Assembly (NCBI RefSeq): GCF_014897705.1
Contig: NZ_JABUXV010000007.1
Coordinates: 1 to 64,000 of the forward strand
Origin: Brachybacterium sp. FME24
GTDB lineage: Bacteria; Actinomycetota; Actinomycetes; Actinomycetales; Dermabacteraceae
Direction: 5' to 3'
DNA length: 64,000 nt
Part shown: positions 1-8,815 of the stretch, one piece after another
How positions within the stretch are numbered: the stretch's first letter is position 1
Layout of the letters: every line of letters starts with the position of its first letter
Program-made: the position numbers and the translations under genes
The notes under the pieces: model-generated
The model's input: the letters and a program-made list of their open reading frames with translations, nothing else
Told to the model about the DNA's origin: nothing
The model's database searches: none

Positions 1-21
1 AAATAATGGCATCAACAAACA

Positions 22-47
22 GACACGCTATTGAGATATCAAGCAAC
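22..47 (-). promoter_or_regulatory. rRNA operon leader element
   Basis: Read on the minus strand this is GTTGCTTGATATCTCAATAG followed by CGTGTC. It closely resembles the leader motif that precedes 16S rRNA in many actinobacteria, usually written GTTGTTTGAGAACTCAATAG, thought to serve antitermination or RNase III processing. It lies downstream of two strong minus-strand promoters, so a 16S gene should begin just beyond the left edge of the window. The rRNA itself is not in the window. Confidence 0.7.
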
Positions 48-102
48 ACGCGCACTCGGCCGTCCAAACCTTCCGGCTCTTCCGCTCCGAGGCAACCCTT
101 AA

Positions 103-131
103 ATCTTAGGGCTTCCGGTTCTCCTTGTCAA
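103..131 (-). promoter_or_regulatory. rRNA promoter, proximal
   Basis: Minus-strand -35 TTGACA (126-131) and -10 TAAGAT (103-108) are separated by exactly 17 bases. It is the best sigma70-type promoter in the window and points toward the rRNA leader element at 22-47. Confidence 0.8.
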
Positions 132-255
132 TTCGGTGCGGTGTGATCCGCGCCGTACTGATTTCGGAAGTTCTCCGTTGTGCCCGTTCAGTTCGAGTTT
201 CGCGGGCTGGCCTTCCGGCCTTTCCGTTTTCCCGTCTTGCTGGGCACAAGGAAGA

Positions 256-284
256 ACATTACGCAGATCCGAGGGGGCCGTCAA
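256..284 (-). promoter_or_regulatory. rRNA promoter, distal
   Basis: Minus-strand -35 TTGACG (279-284) and -10 TAATGT (256-261) with a 17-base spacer. It lies about 150 bp upstream of the proximal promoter in the same direction. Tandem promoters are usual for rRNA operons. Confidence 0.75.
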
Positions 285-973
285 GCCAGAACGACCCCTG
301 TGGAGGGTGACCGTTCCTACACTCTCTCGATGCGGGAGATTCGGCGTATATCTGGTACCCGTCGCGGGGTTCCCCGCCTATCGCCTACTGCGCAGGGAGG
401 AGTCAGGTGACGTCGCCCCGCTGCGGGACCGCCCGCTGCGCGCACAGCATGGCGCGAGCACGCTTCCCAGCCCTTTTCCTGTGACCCACACCGTGTGCAT
501 GTCCCGCGTCTGGCCTGAACGCTCAGCGGCAAAGCACCACCGCCGCACGACCGCCCTGCCACAGGGCCACAGGGCCACAGGGCCACAGAGCCACAGAGCC
601 GGACACCCTGAACGCCGCAGTGCTGTCGATCCACGGCTCTGTCGATTCGCTCTTCGGCACCCCTACGAGTCGTTGACCCGCAGCACTGGGACCCACAGCA
701 CTGGCCCCCGCGGCACCGTTCGCCGAGTGTGGTTCACACCGGCTCCGAAGCCTCCCTCCGATGAGGTGTGGAGCGTGCCGGCGGGCAGTCTCGAGCACCT
801 GGCTTCCACCTCACGCCCCACAGGTGCGACGTCGGCTCGCTGCGCGCGCAGGGCCGCCTCCCCCTTGCCGTCCCCTCGCGGTGCGTTCACCCATCCCCCT
901 CGCGGGCACGAGAGCGTCGTCGCCACGGCGCCGGCGGCCGCTCGCTGCGCCGGCGGCGTTGCGCCGAGCGCGA
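285..973. other. non-coding stretch upstream of the rRNA promoters
   Basis: I see no convincing gene here. Open frames exist on both strands but have no start context or recognisable motif, and overlap each other as expected from GC-rich DNA. The stretch holds one short tandem repeat (559-598) and two copies of CAGCACTGG near 676-705. It is probably the upstream region of the rRNA operon plus spacer. Confidence 0.6.
559..598. repeat. 8-bp tandem repeat
   Basis: Five head-to-tail 8-base units: three of CCACAGGG followed by two of CCACAGAG. It is non-coding and likely slippage-prone. Confidence 0.85.
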
Positions 974-1008
974 CGAAGGCCCCCACCGGATACCGGTGAG
1001 GGCCTTCG
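974..1008 (-). terminator. hairpin downstream of tRNA-Ser
   Basis: CGAAGGCC (974-981) pairs with GGCCTTCG (1001-1008), extended inside by CACCGG/CCGGTG. It begins 28 bases after the 3' end of the minus-strand tRNA. No T-run follows, which is common for terminators in high-GC actinobacteria. Confidence 0.65.
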
Positions 1009-1036
1009 TGGACTGGAGTAAACCCCAGGTCAAGGG

Positions 1037-1122
1037 CGGTAGCGGCGGGATTTGAACCCGCGGTGGCTATTAACCACACATCATTTCGAGTGATGCACCT
1101 TCGGCCGCTCGGACACGCTACC
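1037..1122 (-). tRNA. tRNA-Ser (anticodon CGA)
   Basis: The minus strand folds as a class II tRNA of 86 nt. The acceptor stem is GGTAGCG/CGCTACC with discriminator G. The D-arm is followed by an anticodon loop CTCGAAA with anticodon CGA, which reads UCG, then a long variable arm typical of tRNA-Ser, and a T-arm GCGGG-TTCAAAT-CCCGC. The CCA end is not encoded. Confidence 0.93.
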
Positions 1123-1186
1123 GCGGAACAGCTTAGCCGCCGTTGACTCCCTCGTTCAAACCATCGCGGCTCAGACGCGAGTCACG

Positions 1187-2044
1187 TCACTCCGCAGGGG
1201 CCCGTCGGACCACGACGATGTTGCCCGTCGCGTGCAGGACGGTCGCGTGGGCGGTGGAGCCGAACGGTCCCCTGCTGAGCCCGCGATGCCCCATCACCAG
1301 GATGCGCGCGCCGGCGGCTGCGGTCAGCAGAGCCTCGGCGGCAGACCGCCCTTCGAGCATCCGAGTCTCGACGACAAGGTGCTCGTGGCCCTTCGCGGCC
1401 CGGTGGGCCGCTCGGTCGAGCAGGTCTCGCGACCGGGCGCCGCCGCTCCACGCCTCCGCGCCGCTCGTGTAGGGAGCATGACCGTCGGCCCGCACGTGCA
1501 CGATCCGCAGCGTCGACTGCCAGGTGGCGGCCAGGTCGGCGGCGACGTCGATGGCTTCCCCACCCGCTGCGGACCCGTCGTAGGCGACCAGCACATGCCC
1601 GGCCACGTGGTGCTCGGAGCGGATCACCGCGACCGGGCAGCCGGCGCCATGGAGGATGCCACGGCTGACGGAACCCAGCAGTGTGCTCAACACGGGGCCG
1701 AGGCCTCTGGTCCCGACCACCAGCAGGTCCGCCGTCTGCGAGACCTCGTCGAGGACGTCGCGCGCGTTACCGGGGAGCAGATCGGTGCGTACTCCGATCT
1801 CAGGAACCAGTCGGGAGACCATCTCCGCAGCATCGTCCAGCAGTCGGTGCGCTTGATTGCGGGGACCCGCGGAGTCCATCACGGGAACACCTGCCATCCC
1901 GGCCCCGAGCAGCGGCCAGGTCCAGGCGTGCACGATCCGCAGCCCGCTCCCCGTGCTCCGCGTGAGTTCGGCGGCCCACCTGACTGCGGCCACCGAGGCA
2001 GTGGTGTCGTCGTAGCCCACCACGATGCTCTGCGTGAAATCCAT
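1187..2044 (-). CDS. universal stress protein, tandem UspA domains
   Basis: A 285-residue cytoplasmic protein made of two UspA domains (about 1-143 and 148-280). Both begin with the usual beta-strand plus acidic patch (VGYDD; VAYDG). The first domain has the full ATP-binding signature, G-TR-G-nine residues-GS, at residues 111-125. In the second domain (GHRG at 252-255) the same loop is three residues shorter, so its nucleotide binding may differ. A frame open far upstream exists, but the ATG at 2044 has a strong GAGGAGGTG Shine-Dalgarno and starts on the family's first strand. The gene stands alone. UspA proteins are typically induced in starvation and hypoxia. Confidence 0.88.
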   Translation of the reverse strand: MDFTQSIVVGYDDTTASVAAVRWAAELTRSTGSGLRIVHAWTWPLLGAGMAGVPVMDSAGPRNQAHRLLDDAAEMVSRLVPEIGVRTDLLPGNARDVLDEVSQTADLLVVGTRGLGPVLSTLLGSVSRGILHGAGCPVAVIRSEHHVAGHVLVAYDGSAAGGEAIDVAADLAATWQSTLRIVHVRADGHAPYTSGAEAWSGGARSRDLLDRAAHRAAKGHEHLVVETRMLEGRSAAEALLTAAAGARILVMGHRGLSRGPFGSTAHATVLHATGNIVVVRRAPAE

Positions 2045-2197
2045 GGTCCACACCTCCTCGTGCGGTCCTCGCCGTGGAGCCAGGATACTCCGCACCGATG
2101 TCGGTGACGAGGATGCCGACGCTAGGCTTCGCAGGCATGGCAGCGCTGACGCATCCGAACCGGCCGAGCCGGGACTGAGCAAGGAGCACTTCTCCGC

Positions 2198-2650
2198 ATG
2201 GATCTCTTCACCGTGGTCTTCGGCATCCTCGTGGTGCTCTCCCTCGTCCTTGCCGGGTGGTGGGCCCTGCGTGGCCTGCGGGAGCGCAACGGTCCCCCGC
2301 GCCTGCTGCAGGGACCGACCGCCGTCGGGCGGGTGGTCGCCTCCGAGCCGAGCATCAGTCGCGGGGAGGACGGCACGGTGCTCGGCACTGACTACACCGA
2401 GACGGTCGAGTTCACGGACGGTCAGGGGCGCACCCAGCGGGCCAAGCCCACCTGGCAGGAGACCACGACCACCAGCCGTCGCGGTCAGAGCGTCACCGTC
2501 CACTACGACCGCGACCGGCCCAGCACCTTCATCGCCCCGCAGGTTCCGGGATCCTTCACCACGCGCGGTGCCCGCACCACGTTCCTCATCGCAGGGTCCT
2601 TCGCGCTCGCCACCGTCGTGCTCGTCGTGGTCGCCCTGGTCATACGCTGA
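2198..2650 (+). CDS. DUF3592-type membrane protein
   Basis: A 150-residue protein with one membrane segment near the N-terminus (about 5-25) and one at the C-terminus (about 127-148). Between them is a soluble stretch with the pattern of DUF3592 (a beta-rich repeat around TVEFTDGQGR and VTVHYDRDRPS). AAGGAGC precedes the ATG. The function of the family is unknown. The stop codon overlaps the end of the convergent LacI-like gene by 11 bp, so the two mRNAs are complementary at their 3' ends. Confidence 0.75.
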   Translation: MDLFTVVFGILVVLSLVLAGWWALRGLRERNGPPRLLQGPTAVGRVVASEPSISRGEDGTVLGTDYTETVEFTDGQGRTQRAKPTWQETTTTSRRGQSVTVHYDRDRPSTFIAPQVPGSFTTRGARTTFLIAGSFALATVVLVVVALVIR

Positions 2651-3485
2651 GCGGCGCGGCGAGCGACTCGCGCGGACTCACCACAGGCATCACCTCGACC
2701 ACACGGGCCCCGGCGCCCGTGCCCGCGAGCAGGTCGCTGGCCACCGAGCCCAGCGTGATGCCCAGCTGGTGGGCGCGATGGCCGAGCACGGCAAGCGGCG
2801 GATCGTAGGTCCGGCAGGCCAGCGAGTCGTCCCACGACACCAGGGACACATCGCGCGGGACCTTCATGCCGAGCTCTCGGACGAGATCCGCGCCGCCGAT
2901 GGCCATCGCGTCGTTGTCGAAGACCAGGACGGTGGGAGGGGAGTTCAGCGCGAGCAGCCACCGGGCCGCCTGCGCCCCGCTGGCCGCGCTGTAGTCGCCC
3001 TCGTACCGCAGGGACGGCAGCTCGTGGGAGCCGACGAACTGGGCGTAGGCCTCCCGGCGCCATTGGGAATGCAGCAGGTGACCGGGCCCGCCGATGTGGC
3101 CGATACGGCTGTGGCCGAGGGTGAGCAGGTCCGTCAGCAGGTGTCGCATCACGCCGGCATTGTCGGTGAGGACCGCGGCGTCGGTCCCCGTCTGTCGGAC
3201 GTCCCCGGCGAGCACGAACGGCAGTCCGCCCTCCCGCAGCAGCGACGGGCGCGGATCATCCAATTGGAGGTCCTTGAGGATCACCACGTCGACCAGCAGC
3301 TTCTGCTCCCAGGCGCGGAGCACCTCGAGCTCCGTCTCCAAGGTGTCGACCACCTCGCTGAGCACGGAGTGGCCCTCTGCGATGGCGGTCTCCTCGATCC
3401 CTCGCAGCACCAGCGTGTGGAACTGCTCGGAGCCGGCGGACCACATCGAACGGGGTGCCGGCACCCCGATCCGGCCTGTCACCAT
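2640..3485 (-). CDS. LacI-type sugar-sensor domain lacking the HTH
   Basis: A 281-residue protein that matches only the ligand-binding (periplasmic-binding-like) part of LacI/GalR regulators. It opens directly on the first strand of that fold (TGRIGVPAP), continues with the usual LVLRGIEETAIAEGHSVL helix, and has FDNDAMAIGG and SLVSWDDSLACR in the expected places. The ~60-residue DNA-binding domain is absent. It cannot be encoded upstream, because the start ATG shares one base with the stop of the beta-mannosidase gene (TGATG). There is no signal peptide or lipobox, so it is not an obvious transporter-binding protein. As the last gene of a beta-mannoside operon it may sense the sugar and act through a partner. 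Family assignment is firm; role is unknown. Confidence 0.75.
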   Translation of the reverse strand: MVTGRIGVPAPRSMWSAGSEQFHTLVLRGIEETAIAEGHSVLSEVVDTLETELEVLRAWEQKLLVDVVILKDLQLDDPRPSLLREGGLPFVLAGDVRQTGTDAAVLTDNAGVMRHLLTDLLTLGHSRIGHIGGPGHLLHSQWRREAYAQFVGSHELPSLRYEGDYSAASGAQAARWLLALNSPPTVLVFDNDAMAIGGADLVRELGMKVPRDVSLVSWDDSLACRTYDPPLAVLGHRAHQLGITLGSVASDLLAGTGAGARVVEVMPVVSPRESLAAPLSV

Positions 3486-6082
3486 CAGCTCACCAGCTCC
3501 GCTGCGCCCTCTCGGGCACGTGCTCGGGAGACCAGAGCATTGGCGCTCATGAGCACGGTCTCGGCGAGATACGCCTCCGGCACCGTCGTCGCCGCGGTGC
3601 GCACCCGCACCGTGGCGCTCTCGCCCGGAAGCAGGGTCAGCAGCTGACGATCAGCGACCGCGTCGGGGTCTACCTTGTCGGCCAGGACGCAGAGGTCACG
3701 CACGGTGCTGGTGGCCAGCACGGTGATCTCCACTCCGCCCTCGACCGCTGCAGCCGCCGCCTCGAACGCCCCACCGGCGAGTTCCGAGTCGAGATCCTCC
3801 GCGAAGAAGTGCACCGCCCGCCCGATGGGCATCGCCACGCCACCATGGCGACTGTCCACGCCGTGCTGAGCCGTGCCGCTGTGGATCTCCACGACGAGCA
3901 CCTCGCCGGGCGCCTCATCAGGGGTGATGAGCGAGGCGGGCAGCGGGATCGTCGACGCGCTGCGAGCCTCGACCTGCAGGTCCAGCGTCGCCGTATCGAG
4001 CACGGCGCCCGCGAGGTCCTGTCGGCGCAGGCGCAGCTCACCGGCGAGCGGGGCGGGGCTGTCATTGACCACGCTGACCACGGGGCCGTCCTGGCGTGGC
4101 TGCACAGTGATCAGCAGCGGCGCGTACAGGTCCCGCAGTGCATACCAGAGCAGCTTGCGGCGTCGATCTCCGTCGACCGCAGCCCACGACGTGACCGGCC
4201 AGCAGTCGTTGAGCTGCCACACGATCGTGCCGCCACAGCGCGGCCAGTACGACAGGTAGTGCCCGATCCCGCAGATCAGGGCCCGGGCCTGGTTCAGCTG
4301 GGTCGCGAAGTGGACATCGTCGAAGCCCTCGACCGGTGGCAGGTGCGGGGCCATGCCGCGCTCGAGCTTGTCCTGACCCTGGTCCGCCTTCTGATGGGAG
4401 AGCATCGTCGCGGAGTCCACTTGCAGGGGCCGCTCGGTGATCGCCCGCTGGAGCGTCGCCCAGTTCGCAGGTCCCTGGTACCCGAACTCGGCGGAGAAGC
4501 GCGGGATGGTGTCGCGGTAGCGGGTGTAGTCGTTGTCGTCCGGGTCCGCCCAGGCCACCCAGTTGTGGACCGTGCCGTGGTCGGCGTTGCGGGGCTGGTC
4601 GATCGCGGGCCGTGAGTAGGGACTCGACGGGGTGAAGCTGCGGGAGGGGTCCAGCTCCGCGAGCAGCGCCGGGAAGATCTCCGTGTAGTAGACGTTGCCC
4701 CAGCCCTGCCCCTCGGGAAGAGACTCCTTCCAGCCCCAGTGGTAGTACCCCTCGACGTTCTCGTTGCTGCCGTTCCAGTGCACGAGCGCGGGATGCCAGG
4801 CCAGGCGCACGATGTGCTCACGCGCCTCGGCGATGACCTCGGAGCGCAGCGGCTCGAGCTCGGAGTAAGCCGCGCAGGCCATCGCGAAGTCCTGCCACAC
4901 CATGATCCCGAGCTCATCGCACAGCTCGTACAGCTCCTCGGAGGCATACAGCCCGCCGCCCCAGATGCGCAGGATGTTCATGCCGGCATCGACGGCGTCG
5001 GCCACCGCGGCGCGGTAGTCCTCGCTGGTCAACCGCGAGGGGAAGCAGTCGTCGGGGATCCAGTTGGCGCCCTTGGCGAGGATCGGGGTGCCGTTCACGG
5101 TGACCGTGAAGGAGGTGCCGATCTCGTCGGGCAGCTCCACCACCCCGGCGGTGCGGAAGCCGACACGATGCTCCCGGGAGTCGAGCAGGACGTGATCGGC
5201 ATCGAGCAGGTCGATGGCCACCGTGTACAGCGGCTGGTCACCGTAGCCGCGCGGCCACCACAGCTGCGGGTCCAGCGCCGACAGCTGCAGGTCGAACTCC
5301 TCGTCCCGGGAGGAGACCGCGACGTCGTCGACCCGCTCGCCGGCAGGGTCGAGGAGGCGAGCGGCAACGATCACCGTGGTATCGCCTCCGGGACCCGCAC
5401 TCCTGCCACGGGCCTGCTCGACCAGAGCGCGCAGGTCCACGACGCCGCGACCATCCGTGACGGTGACCTGCGGGCGCACGCTCTCCAGTCGAGCCGTCGA
5501 CCACTCCTCGAGCCCGATCGGCCCGGAGATGCCGCTCGTGACCAGCACCGGCCCCCAGTCCCAGCCGAAGTTGCACGCCATCTTGCGGATCGCGTTGTAC
5601 GGCAGATCGTTGCCCACCGCGGGCAGATCGCCGAGCACCTCGATATTCTCCCTGGCAGTGCGCAGCGGAGAGGCGAAACGGATCTCCAGCACGTTCTCCC
5701 CCTCGCGCAGCAGCTGCGTGACGTCGAAGCGCCAGGAGCGGTGCTGATTCTGCACGGTCGCGACGACCTGCCCGTTCAGCACGACGGTCGCCGCTGTATC
5801 GAGCTCGGCGGCGACCAGGTCCACCCGGTGCGCATCGCGCGGAGCCCACGGGAAGGTCCGCCGGTAGGTGAGGTCCACCTCGCCGGACCAGGCGAGCTCG
5901 TGCTCGTGCCGGTCCAGGTACGGATCCGGGATCAGGCCGGCCGCCAGCAGATCGGTGAGGAACGTGCCGGGGACTGTGGCCGGGACCCCCGTGATCGCGA
6001 ACGGCGCAGGCCCGTCGGTCACGTCCAGGGACCAGCCCTCGTGCAGGTCGCGGCGGGAGATCAAGTGGGACGGGCTGGTCAT
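3485..6082 (-). CDS. beta-mannosidase, GH2 family
   Basis: An 865-residue cytoplasmic enzyme of glycoside hydrolase family 2, the usual length for beta-mannosidases. It removes terminal beta-mannose from oligosaccharides. The N-terminal jelly-roll (to about 200) includes NFGWDWGPVL, characteristic of the mannosidase branch. The TIM barrel follows, with RIWGGGLY, the acid/base Glu441 in WNGSNEN and the nucleophile Glu532 in FSAEFGYQGP. No signal peptide is present, so the substrate must be imported, in keeping with the transporter genes directly upstream. The ATG overlaps the stop of the preceding ATPase gene (ATGA), and its own stop overlaps the LacI-like gene. Confidence 0.93.
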   Translation of the reverse strand: MTSPSHLISRRDLHEGWSLDVTDGPAPFAITGVPATVPGTFLTDLLAAGLIPDPYLDRHEHELAWSGEVDLTYRRTFPWAPRDAHRVDLVAAELDTAATVVLNGQVVATVQNQHRSWRFDVTQLLREGENVLEIRFASPLRTARENIEVLGDLPAVGNDLPYNAIRKMACNFGWDWGPVLVTSGISGPIGLEEWSTARLESVRPQVTVTDGRGVVDLRALVEQARGRSAGPGGDTTVIVAARLLDPAGERVDDVAVSSRDEEFDLQLSALDPQLWWPRGYGDQPLYTVAIDLLDADHVLLDSREHRVGFRTAGVVELPDEIGTSFTVTVNGTPILAKGANWIPDDCFPSRLTSEDYRAAVADAVDAGMNILRIWGGGLYASEELYELCDELGIMVWQDFAMACAAYSELEPLRSEVIAEAREHIVRLAWHPALVHWNGSNENVEGYYHWGWKESLPEGQGWGNVYYTEIFPALLAELDPSRSFTPSSPYSRPAIDQPRNADHGTVHNWVAWADPDDNDYTRYRDTIPRFSAEFGYQGPANWATLQRAITERPLQVDSATMLSHQKADQGQDKLERGMAPHLPPVEGFDDVHFATQLNQARALICGIGHYLSYWPRCGGTIVWQLNDCWPVTSWAAVDGDRRRKLLWYALRDLYAPLLITVQPRQDGPVVSVVNDSPAPLAGELRLRRQDLAGAVLDTATLDLQVEARSASTIPLPASLITPDEAPGEVLVVEIHSGTAQHGVDSRHGGVAMPIGRAVHFFAEDLDSELAGGAFEAAAAAVEGGVEITVLATSTVRDLCVLADKVDPDAVADRQLLTLLPGESATVRVRTAATTVPEAYLAETVLMSANALVSRARAREGAAELVS

Positions 6083-6939
6083 GTGCGGTCCTCCAGGGCG
6101 GCGAGATGGTCGGGCATCGGCACCCCGCGCCGCTTCGCCTCGGCGAGGAAGCGCGGATTGGTGCCGGGTTCAGGGGCGGCCACCAGCAGCTGCTTGGTGA
6201 ACTCCGCCTGCGGGGTCAGGATCACGTCGTCGGCCGGTCCCTGCTCGACCACGTCTCCGCGGTACATCACCAGGATCTCATCGGAGAAGTGACGGGCCGT
6301 GGCGAGGTCGTGGGTGATGTACAGCAGCGCCAGGTTCTCCTCGCGCTGCAAGGTGGCCAGGAGGTTCAGCACGCCCAGGCGGATCGACACGTCGAGCATC
6401 GACACCGGCTCGTCGGCCACCAGCACCGTCGGTTCCGGCGCCAGGGCGCGGGCGATCGCCACGCGCTGGCGCTGCCCGCCGGAGAGCTCGTGCGGCTTGC
6501 GGTCGATGAACGACTCCGCCGGAGTCAGGTTCACCCGCTCGAGCAGGATCAGGCACTTCTCCCGCACGTTCGCCTTCGTCGCCTTGCCGTGCAGCAGCAG
6601 CGGGCGCTCGAGGTGGTGGCCGATGCTGTGGAAGGGGTTCAGGGAGGCGAAGGGGTCCTGGAACACCATCTGCACCTGGTCACGGTAGGCGGCCAGCGCC
6701 TTGCCGCGTCGACCCACCGGTTTCCCGTCCAGGGTGATGGTGCCCGAGGTCGGCCTCTCCAGCTGGGCGATCAGCTTCGCGATGGTCGACTTCCCGGATC
6801 CGGACTGCCCCACCAGGGCGACGGTGCGCCCAGGGGTCAGTTCGAAGTGGACGCCCTTGACTGCTTCGAGGCGCTTGAAGCGCAGCCCGTCGCGCAGCAG
6901 GTACGTCTTGGTCAGGTCCTTGACGGCCAGCGTGCTCAT
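6079..6939 (-). CDS. Opp/Dpp-type ABC transporter ATPase (second)
   Basis: A 286-residue ATP-binding subunit of the oligopeptide/oligosaccharide importer family (OppF/DppF-like). Walker A is GQSGSGKS (44-51), the signature LSGGQRQ is at 152-158, and Walker B LVADEP is near 173-178, followed by the C-terminal OppF region. It is translationally coupled on both sides by 4-base overlaps. With the OppD-like subunit it would power the two permeases upstream. The linked beta-mannosidase suggests the cargo is manno-oligosaccharide rather than peptide. Opp-family importers for mannobiose are known in Thermotoga (recalled, not checked). Confidence 0.9.
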   Translation of the reverse strand: MSTLAVKDLTKTYLLRDGLRFKRLEAVKGVHFELTPGRTVALVGQSGSGKSTIAKLIAQLERPTSGTITLDGKPVGRRGKALAAYRDQVQMVFQDPFASLNPFHSIGHHLERPLLLHGKATKANVREKCLILLERVNLTPAESFIDRKPHELSGGQRQRVAIARALAPEPTVLVADEPVSMLDVSIRLGVLNLLATLQREENLALLYITHDLATARHFSDEILVMYRGDVVEQGPADDVILTPQAEFTKQLLVAAPEPGTNPRFLAEAKRRGVPMPDHLAALEDRT

Positions 6940-7850
6940 CGGCCCTCCTCCACATCGAATCCGGCCCGCACGAAGTCGCCGGCCTCCCCCGTCAGCGACG
7001 GGAAGGAGCCCAGCAGCGTGCGGGTATAGGGGTCGCGGGGTTCGAAGTAGAGGTTCTCCGCGGTGTCCATCTCGACGATCCGACCCTCTCTCATCACCGC
7101 GATCCGGTCGGAGATCTCCAGCAGCATCGGCAGATCGTGGGTGATGAACACGACCGCGAAGCCCAGCTCCTGCCGCAGGCGCAGGATCTCCTGCAGGATC
7201 TCCCGCTGGACCACCACGTCCAGTGCCGTCGTCGGCTCGTCCATGATCATCAGCTGCGGATCCAGCGCGAGCGCCATCGCGATCATGACGCGCTGGCGCA
7301 TACCGCCCGAGAGCTCGTGCGGGAAGGCGCTGATGCGGGAGGGATCCACGCCGACGAGTTCCAGCAGCTCCTGGGAACGACGCAGACGCTCGGGGCCGTC
7401 CGACTGCGGGCGGTGCGTGGTGAACACATCCCCCAGCTGGGTGCGGATGTTCAGCACCGGGTTCAGGGAATTCATGGCCCCCTGGAACACCATCGCGATC
7501 TTCGACCAGCGGAAGGTGCGCAGCGATTCTCCCTCCAGGGCGAGGACATCGACATCGTCCCCGTCCCGGTCATGGAAGGTCACCGAGCCCGAGGTGATCC
7601 GGGCCGGCGGTCGGTGCAGCTGGTTCAGCCCATAGGCCAGGGTCGTCTTGCCACTGCCGGACTCACCGGCCAGGCCCAGGATCTCCCCGCGCCGCAGCGT
7701 GAAGGAGGCGTCCTGGACGGCGTGGACCGGCCTCTCGACCTCGTAGACCACGTTGAGGCCCTCGACGGTGAGCACGGGCTGATCGAGCACCGGGGACCCG
7801 GCGCCGGTGCGGGATTCCTCGAGGTGCGCCTGCAGTTCGGGAATGCTCAT
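6936..7850 (-). CDS. Opp/Dpp-type ABC transporter ATPase (first)
   Basis: A 304-residue OppD/DppD-like ATPase. Walker A GESGSGKT is at 62-69, then LSGGMRQRV and [12 protein letters not shown]. The open frame extends further upstream, but the ATG at 7850 overlaps the permease stop as ATGA and starts shortly before the first ABC strand, so the longer reading is unlikely. It forms the ATPase heterodimer with the next gene product on the inner face of the membrane. Confidence 0.9.
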   Translation of the reverse strand: MSIPELQAHLEESRTGAGSPVLDQPVLTVEGLNVVYEVERPVHAVQDASFTLRRGEILGLAGESGSGKTTLAYGLNQLHRPPARITSGSVTFHDRDGDDVDVLALEGESLRTFRWSKIAMVFQGAMNSLNPVLNIRTQLGDVFTTHRPQSDGPERLRRSQELLELVGVDPSRISAFPHELSGGMRQRVMIAMALALDPQLMIMDEPTTALDVVVQREILQEILRLRQELGFAVVFITHDLPMLLEISDRIAVMREGRIVEMDTAENLYFEPRDPYTRTLLGSFPSLTGEAGDFVRAGFDVEEGR

Positions 7851-8806
7851 GCCGACACCTCTTCCTGCTCTGCCTGCTCGGGCTCGTCGTCGCGCTCGCG
7901 CTTGGTCGCCGGCGAGGCCTGGCGAGCTTTCTTGGCCTGCTTGAGCTGCTTCGGAGCAGTCCGCAGGCGGGGGTTGATGATGCCGTCGATCGAGAAGTTG
8001 ACCAGCGAGAGGCCGCAGCCGAGCAGAGCGATCATCAGGCCCGGCGGCACGAACCACCACCACGCGCCGAGGGTGAGCGCCTGCCCGTTCTGGGCGTAGA
8101 AGAGCATCGAACCCCAGGTCTGGGTGCCGACCACGCCGAGGCCGATGAAGCTCAGCCCCGCCTCCCCGAGGATCGCTGTGATCAGGGCGAACACGAAACC
8201 GCTGGACATGACCGGCAGCAGGTTCGGCAGGATCTCCACGCCGATGATGCGGTGCGCCTTCTCGCCGGCGATCTTCGAGGCCTGCACGTAGTCACGGGTG
8301 CGGATGGACAGGGTCTGCGAGCGCAGCACGCGCGCCGACGCCGCCCAGGACGTGATGGCCAGGATGAACGCGATCAGCAGCAGCCCGCGCTGCTGGACGT
8401 AGGAGCCGATGACGATCATCAGCGGCAGCCCGGGAAGGATGAGCACGACATTGGTGAACAGGGAGAACACCTCGTCGAGCCATCCGCCCAGGTAGCCGCC
8501 GAGGATCCCGAAGAACGCGGAGAGGAACAGGGCGAGGAAGGCGACGATCACGCCCACCAGGAGCGAGCCCCGGGTGGCCCAGGCGAGCTGCGCCAGCACG
8601 TCCTGGCCGGTCTGGGTGGTGCCCAGCAGGTTCTGCGCGCTGGGACCGTGCATGCCGGCATTGTTCACGGCCAGTGGATCGGCGACGAAGAACGGTGCGA
8701 TGAGCCCGAACAGGACGATCGCGATGATCAGGCCCGCGCCGATCACGAGGGACGGGGTGAGGATGCGCTGCAGGGCGGCGCGGCGGCGAGAGGGTGTGCG
8801 TGTCAT
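7847..8806 (-). CDS. Opp/Dpp-type ABC permease (DppC-like)
   Basis: A 319-residue membrane protein. It has an N-terminal anchor (about 20-43), a periplasmic stretch with the family motif LLGTTQTGQDVLAQLAWATR, and a five-helix BPD_transp_1 core with the EAA-like loop ending GLSFIGLGV. The C-terminus is a charged tail rich in E and K. GAGGAGC precedes the ATG. It pairs with the upstream permease to form the channel of the putative beta-mannoside importer. Confidence 0.9.
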   Translation of the reverse strand: MTRTPSRRRAALQRILTPSLVIGAGLIIAIVLFGLIAPFFVADPLAVNNAGMHGPSAQNLLGTTQTGQDVLAQLAWATRGSLLVGVIVAFLALFLSAFFGILGGYLGGWLDEVFSLFTNVVLILPGLPLMIVIGSYVQQRGLLLIAFILAITSWAASARVLRSQTLSIRTRDYVQASKIAGEKAHRIIGVEILPNLLPVMSSGFVFALITAILGEAGLSFIGLGVVGTQTWGSMLFYAQNGQALTLGAWWWFVPPGLMIALLGCGLSLVNFSIDGIINPRLRTAPKQLKQAKKARQASPATKRERDDEPEQAEQEEVSA

Positions 8807-8815
8807 GTCTGCTCC

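Noticed and set aside
136-999. Long open frames on both strands near the left edge
   Set aside because: They overlap rRNA promoters and each other, lack start context and recognisable motifs, and are expected in GC-rich non-coding DNA.
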